From assembly GCA_025331435.1 (NCBI GenBank), contig JAIWNI010000006.1, forward strand, positions 248,001 to 312,000: a stretch of 64,000 nt of DNA, in the 5' to 3' direction. Under the pieces are notes generated by a model. It was not told the DNA's origin. It did no database searches and worked only from the letters and a program-made list of their open reading frames with translations. The stretch is from Choanephora cucurbitarum. Taxonomy: Eukaryota; Mucoromycota; Mucoromycetes; Mucorales; Choanephoraceae. Shown piece by piece: positions 26,113-41,100 of the stretch. Position 1 is the first letter of the stretch. Each line of letters begins with the position of its first letter. Made by a program: the position numbers and the translations under genes.

Positions 26113-29100
26113 ATGACTGACACGGATATAATTATGGTAAACGCCAATGAATCACAAGAATGCAGTACTTTCGATCCTTTGGCTTTTGATTTTCTTCAAG
26201 CTATCAGTCAACTTTCAACACTTGTTAAAGGATCTACTTTTGGCAACCTCGATCTCGAACTTTTACACTCACCAACAAACGCAGCATCTACTACGCACAT
26301 ACTCGACATAGTTTCCAAAGTCATGATCAAGTCTGATTGGACGATGAGTGTCGTTCGCTTATTCAGACCTATTGTGATCGACTTGGTTGCACGCTGGACC
26401 TTACCTGGCTTTACATCATTTTTAGACACTGCCTCTGCACCAAATGCAAGCAGTAATGTACATAAAATTGAATTGGTAGCAAAAGCTTTTAGCATCGTGC
26501 TTCCAATCGTACCGCAAGTAAAAAGGTATGTGCTTTATCTATTGAGTACCGTAAACCCAAACTAACTTGTGCATGTTTATTAGCTTGGCTGTAACATATT
26601 TTACCCACTCAGCATCATTGTTTGAAAGATTCGACCATTTTGATTTATCGAATGTAAGTAGATGATGTAAGTAACAGAAGCTATGCTATGCGTACTAACT
26701 GTTTATTTCTCTTTATACATAACAGGCTACATCTTCAATGACAGCTGAATTACAAGATTTACTACTCACTACATATCGACTACTTGAATTTTCATCATCA
26801 GAATTTGTACCATTGTGGAATTGGGGACCACTTGTTCAATTGTTGAGATATGAAAATCTTTGTGTTCGTTACATAACTGTCTTGTGTCTTGCCAAAGTAT
26901 ACGACTTGAGCGATGCACAAAGCAAGTCCTTGCTAACTTCTGTCACTGGCCGCTCTCTTGATGAGTCCGATGAGCCTCTTTATACTCTCATTGACGGAAA
27001 CAATATTGACTTGAGATTCTTGAGGTAAGCATAATCTCTTTTTAGAACAGAAGAGAAAAGCAATCGATACTAACTTGACATCTATAGTTTGTACGAACAA
27101 CAGAGATTAGCCGACTCACAAATATCGCTTCTACACAACCACTATCATGCAGCTGACAACAAAGAACACAACCTGTCGGAGAATGATTTATGCTCTTTAA
27201 CATGTAACTTGTGTGGTGTTCTGATTCCTAAGACTATGCACATGGCAGAAAGCAATGGAAGCAGTAAAAACTCTTATGACCCTAAACTCGTGCTTACTCA
27301 GACTACATCAAAGAACTTGCACGCCATCAGTCTTGCATTATCTGTTGGTGCACCTACGTTATTGGAAGGTGTTACAGGCGCAGGAAAGACAGCTTTAGTA
27401 GAAGAATTGGCAAGTAGAACTGGTAGAGGATCAGAGCTAGTGAAGATTCATTTAGGCGATCAAACAGATCCTAAGGTACTGCTTGGTACCTATGTTTCTA
27501 CATCAACTCCTGGTTCATTCCGTTGGCAGGCTGGTGTTTTGACTACGGCTGTGTTAGAGGGTAGATGGGTATTGATTGAGGATATTGACTTGGCTCCTGC
27601 AGAAGTTTTATCTGTACTTCTACCTCTTTTGGAAACCAAGCAGCTTTTTATTCCTTCTAGAGGCGAGAAAATCAAGGCTAAAGAAGGCTTCCAACTGTTT
27701 GGTACACGCTCTTTCGTCCCCAGCAGATCGGGTAAAGGAATGAGCTCTCGAGGTGGCGATTTGATGACTGGTGGAAATTTATGGACCAGAGTACATGTTG
27801 AACCTCTTTCCATTGAGGAACTTGAGCTGGTTGTTCGTCAGAAGTTTACACACATCGGTGACTTTGCTCCACACGTCATGAAGTTATTCCAAACTATTGT
27901 AGGCATGTATCAGGATCCTAACTTTTCTGCATTATCATCCTCTACCATGGGCCGCTTTCTTTCTACACGTGATCTGATGAAATGGTGTTGCAGAATTGAT
28001 CTTTTGATTGGAGAAAAACTAAACGACAACACTTCAATTGGAATGGATCTAACTCTACGCCAGGATTTGTTTAGTGAGGCCAATGATTGTTTCTGTGGCA
28101 TGATCTCTGATTACAATGTTTGGATGACTGTCTTGCAGACCATTGGACAGCCTTTGCAGATTTCAGAAGAGTTAGTACGCAACTATGTTGATCAATACAA
28201 GCCTGTGCTTGATTTGAATGATTCCAATGTTCGTATCGGTCGTGTCAATTTGTCTTCAATTGCAGAGACCGGCAAACAGAAGCGAAAGCAAGCCTTAATT
28301 AAGCGCGAAAAGAAACGACCATTTGCGACTACAGCTCACGCCCTGAAGCTGATGGAACGTATTGCCGTCAGTATTCATTTGAACGAACCTGTCTTACTTG
28401 TTGGTGAAACAGGTACTGGTAAGACAACTGTTGTGCAACATTTGGCCGATATGATCCATCAAAACTTGATTGTTGTCAACTTGTCTCAGCAATCCGACAG
28501 TTCAGACTTGTTGGGTGGTTTTAAGCCAGTGGATGGTAAGGTTTTAGCTATCCCTATAAAGGAGGAGTTTGATCGTCTCTTCGAAAAGACATTCTCGGTT
28601 AAGAAGAACGTTAAGTTTTTGGAAATGGCTCGCTTGACATTCATCCATCAGCAATGGTCTAATTTTGTGAAAGTAATGAAGCAAGCTATCAAGATGTCTC
28701 AACAGAAGTTCGAAGCTGAACAAAATGTAGAGAGTAAAAAAACATCGCTACCTATTTTACGTAATGCATGGAAGACATTTGCCAAACGAGTAGAGGAATT
28801 TGAAGTTCAACAGGTTCAAACACAAAATAAGTTTGTATTTAACTTTATGGAGGGTTCACTTGTCAAAGCAGTTCGACAGGGTGATTGGATCTTGCTTGAT
28901 GAAATCAATTTAGCTACAACTGAAACACTTGAATGTCTTTCGGGTTTACTACAAGATGCTCATGGCTCGCTTTTGTTGACTGAAAAAGGTGATGTCGAGC
29001 CCATCAAACGTCATCCAAACTTCCGTCTGTTTGCTTGTATGAATCCTGCAACTGATGTAGGCAAACGCGATTTGCCTCCAGGCCTTCGTAACAGATTTAC

Positions 29101-32100
29101 CGAGTTCTATGTTCATCCACCAGACAACCGTTATGATGATCTTTTACAGATTGTCAAGCAGTATCTTGTTGGCATTGCTACAGGTGATGAGCGCGCTTAT
29201 GATGATGTTGCTGAATTCTATATGACCGCGAAGAAGCTGGCTTCCGAGCACAAGCTTGTTGATGGTGCTAATCAGCGACCTCATTTCAGTATGCGTACCT
29301 TGGCCCGTGCCTTAACATATGTTGCTCAGATTTATCCCACCTATGGTCTAAGACGCTCATTGTTTGAAGGTTTTTCCATGACCTTTTTGACTCAGCTTGA
29401 TAAGGAAAGTGAGATTACTATGCGCGATCTTATTTACAAAACCATCTTGCGTGGTGTGACAAATCCTCAAAACCTTATCACTCAAATCCCTCGTCAACCA
29501 AGCGAGGATTATATCCAATTCGGCTATTTCTGGTTACAGCAAGGACAGTTCCCTTCTGAAGAAGACACTCGATATATTATGACAAAATCAGTTGAAACAA
29601 AACTCTATAACCTCGCTCGTGTTATTATGTCACGAAAATTCCCTGTCCTTATCCAAGGTCCCACTTCTGCTGGTAAAACATCAATGGTTGAGTATATGGC
29701 AAAGAAGACTGGTCATAGATTTGTCCGTATCAACAACCATGAGCACACAGATTTACAAGAGTATCTTGGTACATATGTTTCTAACAACGAAGGAAGACTT
29801 GTTTTCCAAGAGGGTGTACTTGTAGAAGCTCTTCGCAATGGTTATTGGATTGTACTTGATGAACTCAACTTGGCTCCATCTGATGTTTTGGAAGCTCTCA
29901 ATCGTCTTCTCGATGACAACAGAGAACTGCTTATACCCGAGACTCAAGAAATTGTAAAGCCTCATCCTCACTTTATGCTCTTTGCTACTCAGAACCCTGC
30001 TGGTTTGTATGGTGGCCGTAAAGCACTATCTAGAGCTTTCCGTAACCGTTTTCTTGAACTTCACTTTGATGATATCCCTGAAGATGAGTTGGAAACCATT
30101 TTATCTAGACGTTGTAGTATTGCTCCTTCTTATTGTAAAAAGCTGGTTAAGGTTTACAAAGAGCTGATGGAACGTAGACAGAGCACTCGTATTTTCGAGC
30201 AAAAGCATGGTTTTATTACACTTCGTGACCTTTTCCGTTGGGCTGGCCGCGACCCTCAAGGTTACCAAGAACTAGCAGAGCATGGTTACATGCTTTTGGC
30301 TGAAAGATGTCGTAAGGAAGAAGAGAAGAAGGTTGTAAAGCAAGTTCTTGAACAAGTTATGAAAGTTAAGCTGTCAGAAGAAGAGATGTATAACTGTGAG
30401 AACCTGGAAGAGTTCAAGGTTTACGATCGCTTGTTAAAGGAACGTGCTGCACAAACAGGTGAAGATACCAAACTCGTCTGGACAAAGGCCATGCGACGCT
30501 TGTTTAGTTTAGTAGCACGTTGTTTGCAAAACAATGAACCTGTGCTTCTTGTAGGTGAGACAGGTTGTGGTAAAACAACAGTATGCCAGATGCTTGCAGA
30601 GACCTACAGTCGTGAGCTTCATATCGTCAATTGTCATCAAAACACAGAAACCGGTGACTTGCTCGGTGGTCAGCGCCCTGTTCGTAACCGAGATACTAAT
30701 GACGATCCTGAGAAGCAGCAACAGCTTTTCGAATGGCATGATGGTCCTCTTGTTCAAGCTATGAAGGAAGGCCATTTGTTTTTACTTGATGAAATCTCTC
30801 TTGCTGATGACTCAGTGCTCGAAAGACTTAATTCAGTATTGGAACCCAGCCGTCTATTGGTGCTTGCTGAGAAGGGTGGAAAGCATGTCGAAGAGCTGTA
30901 TGGTGCTCCTAACTTCCAATTCTTGGCCACCATGAATCCTGGTGGTGATTATGGCAAAAAGGAACTATCTCCTGCTTTAAGAAACCGTTTTACTGAAATT
31001 TGGGTCCCATCTGTTACAGATAGAGATGATTTGATCAGTATTATTGATGAGCAAATGGCACATCCTTCTCTTAAGGGATACAGCGAGAGAATGCTTGATT
31101 TTATCTCTTGGTATACTCAGGTGATTGGCCAAAGCCGTACAGTTGTTTCTTTACGTGATATCCTATCATGGGTTCGATTTATCAATGTCGCAGTTCAATC
31201 AGGATTGAGTCCTGAACTTAGTTTTGCACATGGTGGTTGTCTCGTATTGCTTGATGGTTTAGGTTCTCATGGCTCATCAGGATCTTTCCTTGCAGGTCAA
31301 TTATTAAAGGAATTTAGATTGAAGTGCCTGAGACAGCTTTCTGGTAAACCTAATGCTTCTGAAATTGAAATCTTGGGAGAAGCAAAGGGTAATATTCAGA
31401 CTGATGGTGACAAGTTTGCTATTGGCCCCTTCGAGATACCTCGCGGCAATCTGGAGAAGACAGACATCAAGTTTACATTGCTTGCTCCAACCACCTCTGA
31501 TAATGCTATGCGTGTTATTCGTTCAATGCAATTGAAGAAGCCTATTCTTCTTGAAGGTAGTCCGGGTGTTGGTAAAACAAGTTTGATTTCAGCCTTGGCA
31601 GCTGCTTCAGGTCATAATCTGGTTCGTATCAACTTGTCAGAACAAACAGATTTGATGGATCTCTTTGGTTCCGATCTTCCAGTGGAAGGAGGCAACAGTG
31701 GTGAATTTGCTTGGAGAGATGCACCTTTCCTTCAAGCAATGAAGGCTGGTGATTGGGTTCTACTGGATGAACTAAATTTGGCATCCCAATCTGTTTTGGA
31801 AGGTCTTAACTCTTGTTTAGATCATCGTGGTGCTGTTTATATCCCAGAACTTGATAGAGAATTCTTCTGTGCTAAGGAATTCAGAGTGTTTGGTGCACAA
31901 AACCCTCTTCAACAAGGTGGTGGTCGTAAGGGTTTGCCCAAGTCATTCGTGAATCGTTTTACGCAAGTGTATGTTGAGCAATTGAGTTCTGATGATCTTT
32001 TGTTTATTTGTTCTCATTTGTTCCCTGAATTTGAACCTGCTACCTTGTCGAAAATGATCAACTTCAACAATAAGATGTATGAAGAAACAATGATTCGTTG

Positions 32101-35100
32101 CTCTTTTGGTCGCAAAGGTAGTCCATGGGAATTTAACTTGCGTGATGTATTCCGTTGGCTAGAGCTTATGCAAAAGGACAATGTTTCCGACCCTGCTGAA
32201 TATCTTGATATTATATATATGCAGCGTATGCGTGTTCACGAGGATCGCGTTCAAATCATTAAGTTGTATGAATCTGTGTTCAATGTGAAGTACAACCGTC
32301 CGGTCAAGCCTCAGTTTAGTTTGACTCAAAATGTTTTCAAAGTTGGTCATTCTGCTTTGGCCAGAAAGCATTCTGAAGTCTCTACTGCTACTAAGCAGGA
32401 GCTTCATATGTTGCAGTCATTCTTGCTGCCTCTTGAATCATTGATGAAGTGTGTTGAATCATCCTGGATGGCTATCATCACAGGCCCGTCTGCCTCTGGT
32501 AAGACATCGCTTGTTCGCTTGTTGAGCAAGTTAACAGGTAACAAGCTGGAAGAGTTTGCTATGAACAACAGCGTTGACACTATGGAGTTGCTTGGTGGTT
32601 TTGAGCAAGTCGATCTGAATCGCCACCGACAAGTTGTGATGGATAATCTTAGTCAGATGACTAGTCAAGCCTCAAAGAATTTGTTGATGTACTTTTCTTC
32701 ACTCACAGTCGGAACTGAGCAACATAGTACTGTCTTGCAGCTAATTCGCCAACTCAATGACTCGTGGTACGCCCTTGAAAGCAAACAGCAGATGAAGCTT
32801 CTTTCAGCTGATCCTGATTCTGGTGCGTTAGATTATGTACTTGTGTCAAATGTCTTGAATTGCTTGTACTCTGCCGCTACTCTCGACGAGGAGGCACAAT
32901 CCGGTATTGCTTCCATTTCTTTAGCTATAAGCAATCTTCAAAAGCTTGAAAAGGAGACTGTTGCAGGCAAATTTGAATGGATTGATGGTTTGTTGATTAA
33001 TGCTCTCGAAAAGGGCCACTGGTTGCTGATCGACAATGCAAACATGTGTAATCCTTCTGTGCTCGATCGTTTGAACCCATTGTTTGAAAATAACGGTGTC
33101 CTTATGGTAAATGAACGTGGTCTTGTCGATGGTACAGTTAAGGTCATCAAGCCACATCCCAATTTCAGAATGTTTATGACTGTTGATCCACAAAACGGTG
33201 AACTCTCCCGTGCTATGAGAAATCGTGGTATAGAAATTTCTTTAGTTGATTCTAACTGGAATAAGAATGTTCAAGACGTCACCAAATTGGCCAATTCTCT
33301 TGGTATCCGTGGCCCTCATTTACCCGCTTTGATGAACGAATTACAACATGAAGCAACTGCACAGCGCAAACATTTCGGTAAAGCCGAAAACGTCCGTGAT
33401 TACCTACTTTTTGCCACTTATCTTGTTGAGCGTTTGCAACGTGGTCAATCCCTTAAGCTGGCTATCAAGGAATCATTCTTACAAGTTTTTGTCGACATTA
33501 AGGAAGTTCCCGAAGCTCTCAAGTCTTTGCTTCAAGCTGATAGTCAAGCTGATTTGATTCAAGACATGCTTTCTCCTACTAACAGTCCTTTCCTCATCGG
33601 CGGCCAGTTATTCAAAGATGATTCTGCTCTAGCTACAATTGCTCTTCAAGGTGCTTACCTTGTTTATCTTCTTCAAACTTCTGACAACGAAGATGAAAAG
33701 TCTTTAAGAAAGATTGAGGTTGCAAGTGATTATTTCTTGGAACACATGTCTTACCAGGATTATGGTGTTCGCCTTCGATGGTTAGGATACATTTCTCAGC
33801 AAGCTGTAACCACAAAATCGAGTGTCTTGGAACGTATAGGCTACCTCATGAAAGAACTGTTTGCTCACCCAGTATTTGAAGAGCTCTCCAGAATCCAACT
33901 TGAAGCAAAGAATAACGACTCCACTTTAGAATGCATCCGCAATGCTTATCATCTGTTGATTCGACTCTATAAACAAGATTATGCTAACAAGGTTATGCAA
34001 AGTTCAGCACAACGGCTTAAAGTCGGTGGTTTGACTGCATTGCAGCAATCTTATAGCTTCCATCAAGGACGTTTAGACGAAAGTCAATTACTTCATCCAG
34101 TTGTGAAAAAGCTACATCCTTTGTTTGAATCTGTCAGATCTGCTTTTGCTTTATGGATTGATCAAGGCATTTACCGTACTTGTGACACACAGGCATTTGA
34201 AGCTTACAACAAGATTCTTGATGCTCGCGACTACGCCTGGAACATTACTCAGCTGCAAAGTCTCAGTCTCGATAATCTTTTGATCATCCTCAGAATTATG
34301 AATGATCTTATGTCTGAAGAAAACACCAGATTTACTCACATGGACGCTGTGTTTAAACAAATCGAAGATATCATGTCTGGATTTGACTTTAATACCAGCA
34401 AGTCCATGAAGGCATTATGGAAATATTTCTGTCCTGCAACTTTGTCTTCTGAATCCCTGCATTCGCTAGAAGTTGAATTACACAATGTCAATGAGAAGAT
34501 GAACTGTTATCAATTCAACACTGAAGAGCAACTTACCCCTACATCACTAGTTTTACATGCTAATACAGAGGCTAAAGAAGCATTGGTTGAGGGCATTGCC
34601 ACTTTGTATGCTGTAGACGAGAACAATCATGAAAGTGCTCAAAATGTCATGAACTCTCTTCGCAAGCTACCTGAATATGTCGATCTCCAACTCGAATCAT
34701 CCAAGCCTTCAACTGAGTCAGTCAAGAGAGAGACTTTCTGGGATACAGCCTTGGTTCCATTATATGATTACACTAGTTTGGTTCATGAGATGGAGTTGAT
34801 TGCTAGTTTATATCAAAGCGCTTGTGCCACATCAGATACACAAGCTTTAGAAAGCTTAGTGGAGCAAATGCTGAAATTTAGAAAATTTGTCTTTGACAAG
34901 ACCTCCCGCCCACCTAAGGACTTGGTGCCATATCAGCGCTTGATATGGTTTTTGGATTCTGAGAATGTTGAAAAGCAATCTGGTACCCTCCCTGGTATGG
35001 TTCAAGGTGCTGCTCATGCATATCATCAACGCCTCTGGCGCTCAAGTATTTATCAAAACAGCCTTTATCAATTGACGCCTTCTGAGGATGTTATTGTAAG

Positions 35101-38100
35101 TTTAATATTAGAGACTACTATGAATAGACCTGCTGAAATGTCTCTTTCTTTTTAATTAGGATCTCGGTATTTCCGAGGGTTCTCTTGCTCTTTTCCAAAG
35201 TGTTGAAACACTTGTATGTTTGAACTTGTTGAGTTCTGTGGAAAAAATGCCCGCTGATGCCTATGAAAACGCTCTTAGCCAGCTTAAGAATTTGAAGCAG
35301 TATTTAGCTACAAACGTCAGTCTTAAAGACAGAAAGGCCCTTGAAGTTGTTACATTAATTGGAATGACTAGACAGGTAGATAGACAGCCTTTGTTGTATT
35401 TGGATGGTCACAAACTAACATTCTCTTGCACAATAGCTTTTCAAAGCATCATCAGATATGATTGCTGCCGAGCTCTTCAATTCAATTTCTAGTGAATTTG
35501 AAAAGACAACGGATTTTGTCAGTACTTTACTTCGAACCACTATCTATTCAACAGATGATACTAGTGTTAGCTATGGCACAGCTGTTGATGCAATCTCACA
35601 AGTATTTGAGTTGGCTTGTGAAAACAATCTCAACAAGTACTTTGTTGCCGCTATTTCTGCTTTGAAGGATGCTATTTGTCACCTGAAAGACAACAATGTT
35701 CCTTGTCTTTATTCTGCTGTTGGAAAAACTCGTATTCTTTTGGGCTTAGCCTTTGTCTCTGCATACATCCCTGACTATCCTGTCGATCCTACCTCAGAAC
35801 CTCGTCTTCAGGTTGATTTGTTGATGAAGGAAAAGCAAGAGCATTTGGACCACATCGATGTTCGCACCAACATTGAGAGAATTTATACTGGTAGCGACAC
35901 AAACCAGAAGATTGAAGAGAAGCAAGCCCAGTTGGATATGGTTAACCATCGCTTAGGTCAAAGCTCTACTATCTTTTCATTACGTCCTGCTCAATCTCAA
36001 TTAGAGGATATCTTTGTTGACTTGAGATACCTTCAGAAGAGCATGTTGGACCAAAATGTCGAAAAGCTTATGATTGATCTCGAAAGCAATGGTGTTGACT
36101 CTGTATTGCAGCGTGAAAATCTTCTTCAAGGCAATGCTCTTCAATTTGTTGACAGAGTGCAACACAAGTTCCCCTTGTACAAAGACATTCTTCAACCTCT
36201 ACTTGTTGCTGTTGATGATGTCAAGTATGGTTTGCGTATCTTGACTGCCAATACTCGAAATGATCCTGTAGATGCATTCCTTTCTCAAGTCATTGAACTC
36301 TTAATACGTGACCCTGATGTCTCTCATCACGACACTGGCCTTGAATGGCATACTCTAGCATCTCCTGATAAGATAACTAAACTCAAGCACATCATCTTTG
36401 AAAGAGCACCTACTAAGAGAAAATGGGCCTTCTATCTTCGCATCTTGATTGTCATTCTCCAGCGTTTGGTTATCAACGTCAACACAAACGGATATCTTAA
36501 GTCTGATGATCTTATTGCTGTCAACATTCTGTTTAGTGAAATCATCAATGTCTGGAAATCAGCTGAAGAATACAAGCAGAAGATGGCCGCTGAAAAAGAA
36601 GCCTTGTTCAAGACTCGTGCCAAGAAATATGAGCCTCCTACTGACGAAGAACTCGAGGAACAAGACCTAAAGAAGCTCTTTGCAGACTTCAACGAAGACT
36701 TTGCAGACCTTAATATTGAAGATGATGGTAAAATCGAAAAGAACGTTGTTCCTGAGACCGTTGAAGAGCTATCTGTATTAGATGAAACAGACATTCATCG
36801 CATTGGACACCTTCATCGAGTTCTTTTCGAAACCTACAGTCGTGACTCTTGTGTACGTTCATCCAAAGCCTGGGATCGTGAAGCTATTCAATCATACAAT
36901 GTCGCTAGTCAGCTTGCATCTATGGCAGAAAATGCTTTCAGTCACTCGATTGATTCTGTTTGTAATGCTGGTCACCTTCGCATTACTTCTTTGACCATCA
37001 ATCGTCTTGAGTCAGAAAACTCTTTTGCCATGACCAGTGATAACATCTATGATTTCTATCAAAGCGAAAACGTCGGCGAGGCCAAGCGAGTTGAGCCTAT
37101 TGTCAATCGATTCAAAGCTCGTGTCTTGCAGCTCATTGAACAATGGCCAGAACATGCAATTCTCGAACAATTGGTCGTCATATGTGATCGTATCTTGACT
37201 TTCTCTGTTTTGTCTCCTGTTGCTAAGTTCTTGACTGGTGTTGAGCTCCTGTTGCAAAAGTCAGAAGATTGGGAAGCTTATGCCGCTAAGCATGTCTCTC
37301 TTAAAGATCAGCGCGAAGAACTAATCAGCTTGATCATCAGCTGGAGACAGCTCGAACTGAACTGCTGGCCTAAATTGTTGGCTGCTCAAGAACAATATCA
37401 TCAAGACGCTGCCTTCACTTGGTGGTTCCATCTATACGATGCAATCAACAATACATCTTTTGAATCTTCCAATGAAGAGCAAAATGCAAAGAACACTAAA
37501 GATTTACTTGGTGCCCTTGATCATTTTGTTCAGACCGCTTCTATTGTTGAATTAGAGCCTCGTCTCAAGATGATTGATACGTTCTATCGACAAACCAAAG
37601 CTCAAGCCCAACTTACCACTTTTGAAGCAGAGAAGCTCAACTATGAAAGAACTGCCATCATCTTGCGTAACGTTTATATGTATTACTCTCAATTCCAAGA
37701 GCATGCCAACACCATGTTAGCTCAATTGCGTAAGCCTATCGAAAAAGACCTGAAAGACTTTGTTAAGATTGCTACATGGAAGGATGTCAACATTTATGCT
37801 CTTCGTCAAAGTGCATCCAAGACTCACAGACAGCTTCATAAATGTATCAAGAGATATCGCGAAGTTCTTGCCAATTCCATGCTTACAGTTATTGCAAACT
37901 ATAACGAAGAACATGCCATGTATCAATTTGGCGATGACAAGCGTTATTCTAAAGATGTCAACTCTGGACTTGTCGCTCAACTTTCTGAGCCAAGCCATTG
38001 GATGTGTGAGACAAGTCTTCCTGATTCAGAAACTAGCTTCGATTGGTCCAGTGCTCCACCTGTTAAGCAGCATCTGAGCAACCTCCAAACTATCTTGAAC

Positions 38101-41100
38101 AGATTGCGTCTCTACTGTCGTAAAGATATCTACATCACTGATACTGAAACTAAAGATCTTCCTTTGGAGAACTTCATGACAGAAATGATTGAGCAAATCA
38201 AGTATTTCCAGAAGGAGACTCCTTCTGTTATGACTGAAGAGAACAAGTCGCTTGTCAAGAACCAGAAATTGCTCAAGAAGAAAGCTTTGGTCGACTTCCT
38301 CAAGGAACTCCGTCGTCTTGGTCTTAAGTCTCGTCCAGGCAAGATGAGAGAGCAGAATTCTGATACCATCGTGCTTTTCCGTCAACAAGTTGCAAACCTT
38401 GAAGCATTGCTTCAAAACCGAGACCTTCAAAAAGAAAAGCTGTCTATCTATAGTCTTGCTACTGCTGATATTGTTGAACAATGGAAGAAGGCTAACGACT
38501 ATTACTTCCGTTGTATTGCTAGATTGACTCACTTGAGAACAATCAGTATGACCAACGTAAGCAAGGATCTTTCCATGCTCGAAGTAGAGCGTGCCTTGAG
38601 TGCCACCGAGCATATGTTCACCCTTACTAACAAGGAGCGCAAAGTATTAGCTCATGTAGAAGGCCGTGTTCAAATCCTACAAGGTGTAGCAGTTCAACTT
38701 TCTACTCTGTACGATTCTATCTCTCAAGGACAAACCATTGCCAATGATGCTCAAGTTGGATGTAGATTGACCAACCACAAAGTCTACATTGATAAGTTAG
38801 CACTTTTCATCAACCAGGCCGTCAATGTTATATCTTTGCAAGCTGGATCTGCCGCTCAGCAAATCTTTAAGGAGTTACAGACAATGTGTCGTGAAATTCA
38901 AAAGATTCAAAAGACAGTTGATTACTTGTTTGTTCAGCGTTACCTCTACCCCAAGGCCGCTACCGGCCTTGACTTTTCGCTTTTATCTTCTGATGTTGAT
39001 GAACTCATCAATACTCATATCGAAAAGATCGATGCTGCTCATGTCCTTTTGGTAAGCGCAATGAATGTTTTCCCTCAATCAAGTCATGTCGTTTTCCCTG
39101 TCATACGCTACATCGAAAGAGTTCGTCTTTCTGGTTCCAACTCAATTGATCTGACGAGCGAATCAAAGGGATCTGTATTCGAGTTGCGTGAAAAGGTTCA
39201 TGGCTTTATCGAAACCATCTTGGTCTCTATCCAAGATCTCAAGAAAGCAAATGCTTTACCTGAGGCTCAATCAGAAAAACAAGAGGATGAGCTTGAAAAC
39301 AGCCGCGAAGACATGCGCGAGGATTTCATTCGTCAGCAAAGTAGCAAGCAGTCTACTCTTGCCAATGCTCTTCATCTTGAGTCTGCTGCTAAGCGTTGCG
39401 TTGAGATGCTGACAGTGGCTCATAGTCTGGTAGAATCATCTCCTGATTCCTCTGAAACTCAAGAAGTATCTCGTTTGCTACAAGAAGCCTATCCCTTCCT
39501 TCAACAATACATGCTCATTGTTCAACACACTCTTGCCAAGATGTTGGTCCACCACAAATCTATGGCTAAACTTACTTATTGTCTCGTCAATTCATTCAGC
39601 ATCATCATCACTAAGGGCTTCTGTATGCCTGCTGGCGCTGACGATGGAGAAGAAGGTGAAGCTGATGGTACAATGAGTGGTACCGGTATGGGTGAAGGTG
39701 AAGGTAGTAAAGATGTGAGTAACGAGATTGAAGATGAGGAGCAAGTTCTTGGTACTCAGAATGAAGAACAAAGCAAGGATGAAAAGCAAGACACCAAAGA
39801 AGAAAAGGACGGATTGGATATGGAGAATGACTTCGATGGCAACCTTGAAGATATGGAACGAGACGAAGACCAAGAAGATGAGGATTCAGACAGTTCTGAC
39901 GAAGAAGAGGATCCCGATGAGCAAATTGGTGATGTTGATGACATGGATCCTGATGCTGTTGACGATAAGATGTGGGGTGACGAAGCTGAAGAGAACTTGA
40001 AAGAAAGTGACAAGACTGTTGATGATCAAGGACAACAACAACAAGAGCAGGAATCCGAGATTGTCGCAAAAGAAGAAAATGACCAACAGCCTGAATCAAA
40101 GGGAGAAAAGCCTGAAAAGTCTGACAAGAACGACAAGCAACAAGAAGCCGACGGTGAAGAAGGTGACGGCGAAGAAGAAATGGATGATCAGCAAGAAGGC
40201 GATGGTGAAGAACAGAACGAGGGCGAAGATGAAGATGAGGCTGAGAACAGACCTGGCGAGCAACTCAATGCTGAGATTCCTGAGGCCGAAACATTGGATC
40301 TACCTGAAGATTTGAATATGGACGGCGATGAAGATGGTGAAGAGGAAGAAGGCGGAGAAGATGGACAGGAAATGAACGATCCTATGGACATGGACGAACA
40401 ACCAGCACAACAAGGAGAAGAACAACTCCCTGAAGAAGATGAAGGTGCAGAGACGTTCCAGGATCCTTTGAATGAGATTGATCAAGGCTTAAACGAAGAT
40501 GAAGAAATGTCTGATGCTGATGCTTCTGCCGAGAAAGACACTGATTTCAATGAAGGTGAAGAAAAGACTGAGGAAGACGGTACTGCCAATGAAGAAGAAG
40601 AAGAAAAGGAAGAAGCAGTTCCTGAGCTCGGTGATTCTGAGCAAAACAGAAATAATGGTCAGATTGAAGAAGATGAGCAAGAGGCTGAAGAAGAAAACAA
40701 GACCCAAAACCGCGAACAGCCCAACAGTGATGCCACTGCAGACAATCAATTTGGTGTTCAAGGTGAAGCCGGAAAGCAAAGTAAGAGCTCTTCTGGTAAG
40801 AAGGAAGGTGACGATGACCAAGCAGACTCAAACGATGCTCAAGATGAAGTTGAAAAGAAGGAGAAACAAGGCAAGTCTGAGAGAGGAGCCAATCAGTCTA
40901 ATCAAGATGAAGAAGATGCAGCTGCTGAGAAAGAAGAACAAGGCGATGAGACTGAAGACAAGGAAGCTAGCCAACCTCAGTCTAATCCTCAACGAAGCTT
41001 GGGTGATGCTCTAGAGAAATGGAGAAGACGATTAGCTGATCTCAACGACAATGAAGAGTCAGAAGAAAACGAAGAAGATGAAGCTAAGCCAGACAACCAA

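Noticed and set aside
39592..40831. Several antisense and shifted frames across the acidic region of MDN1
   Set aside because: Produced by repetitive GAA/GAT codons of the Asp/Glu-rich segment; the sense frame is the conserved protein.
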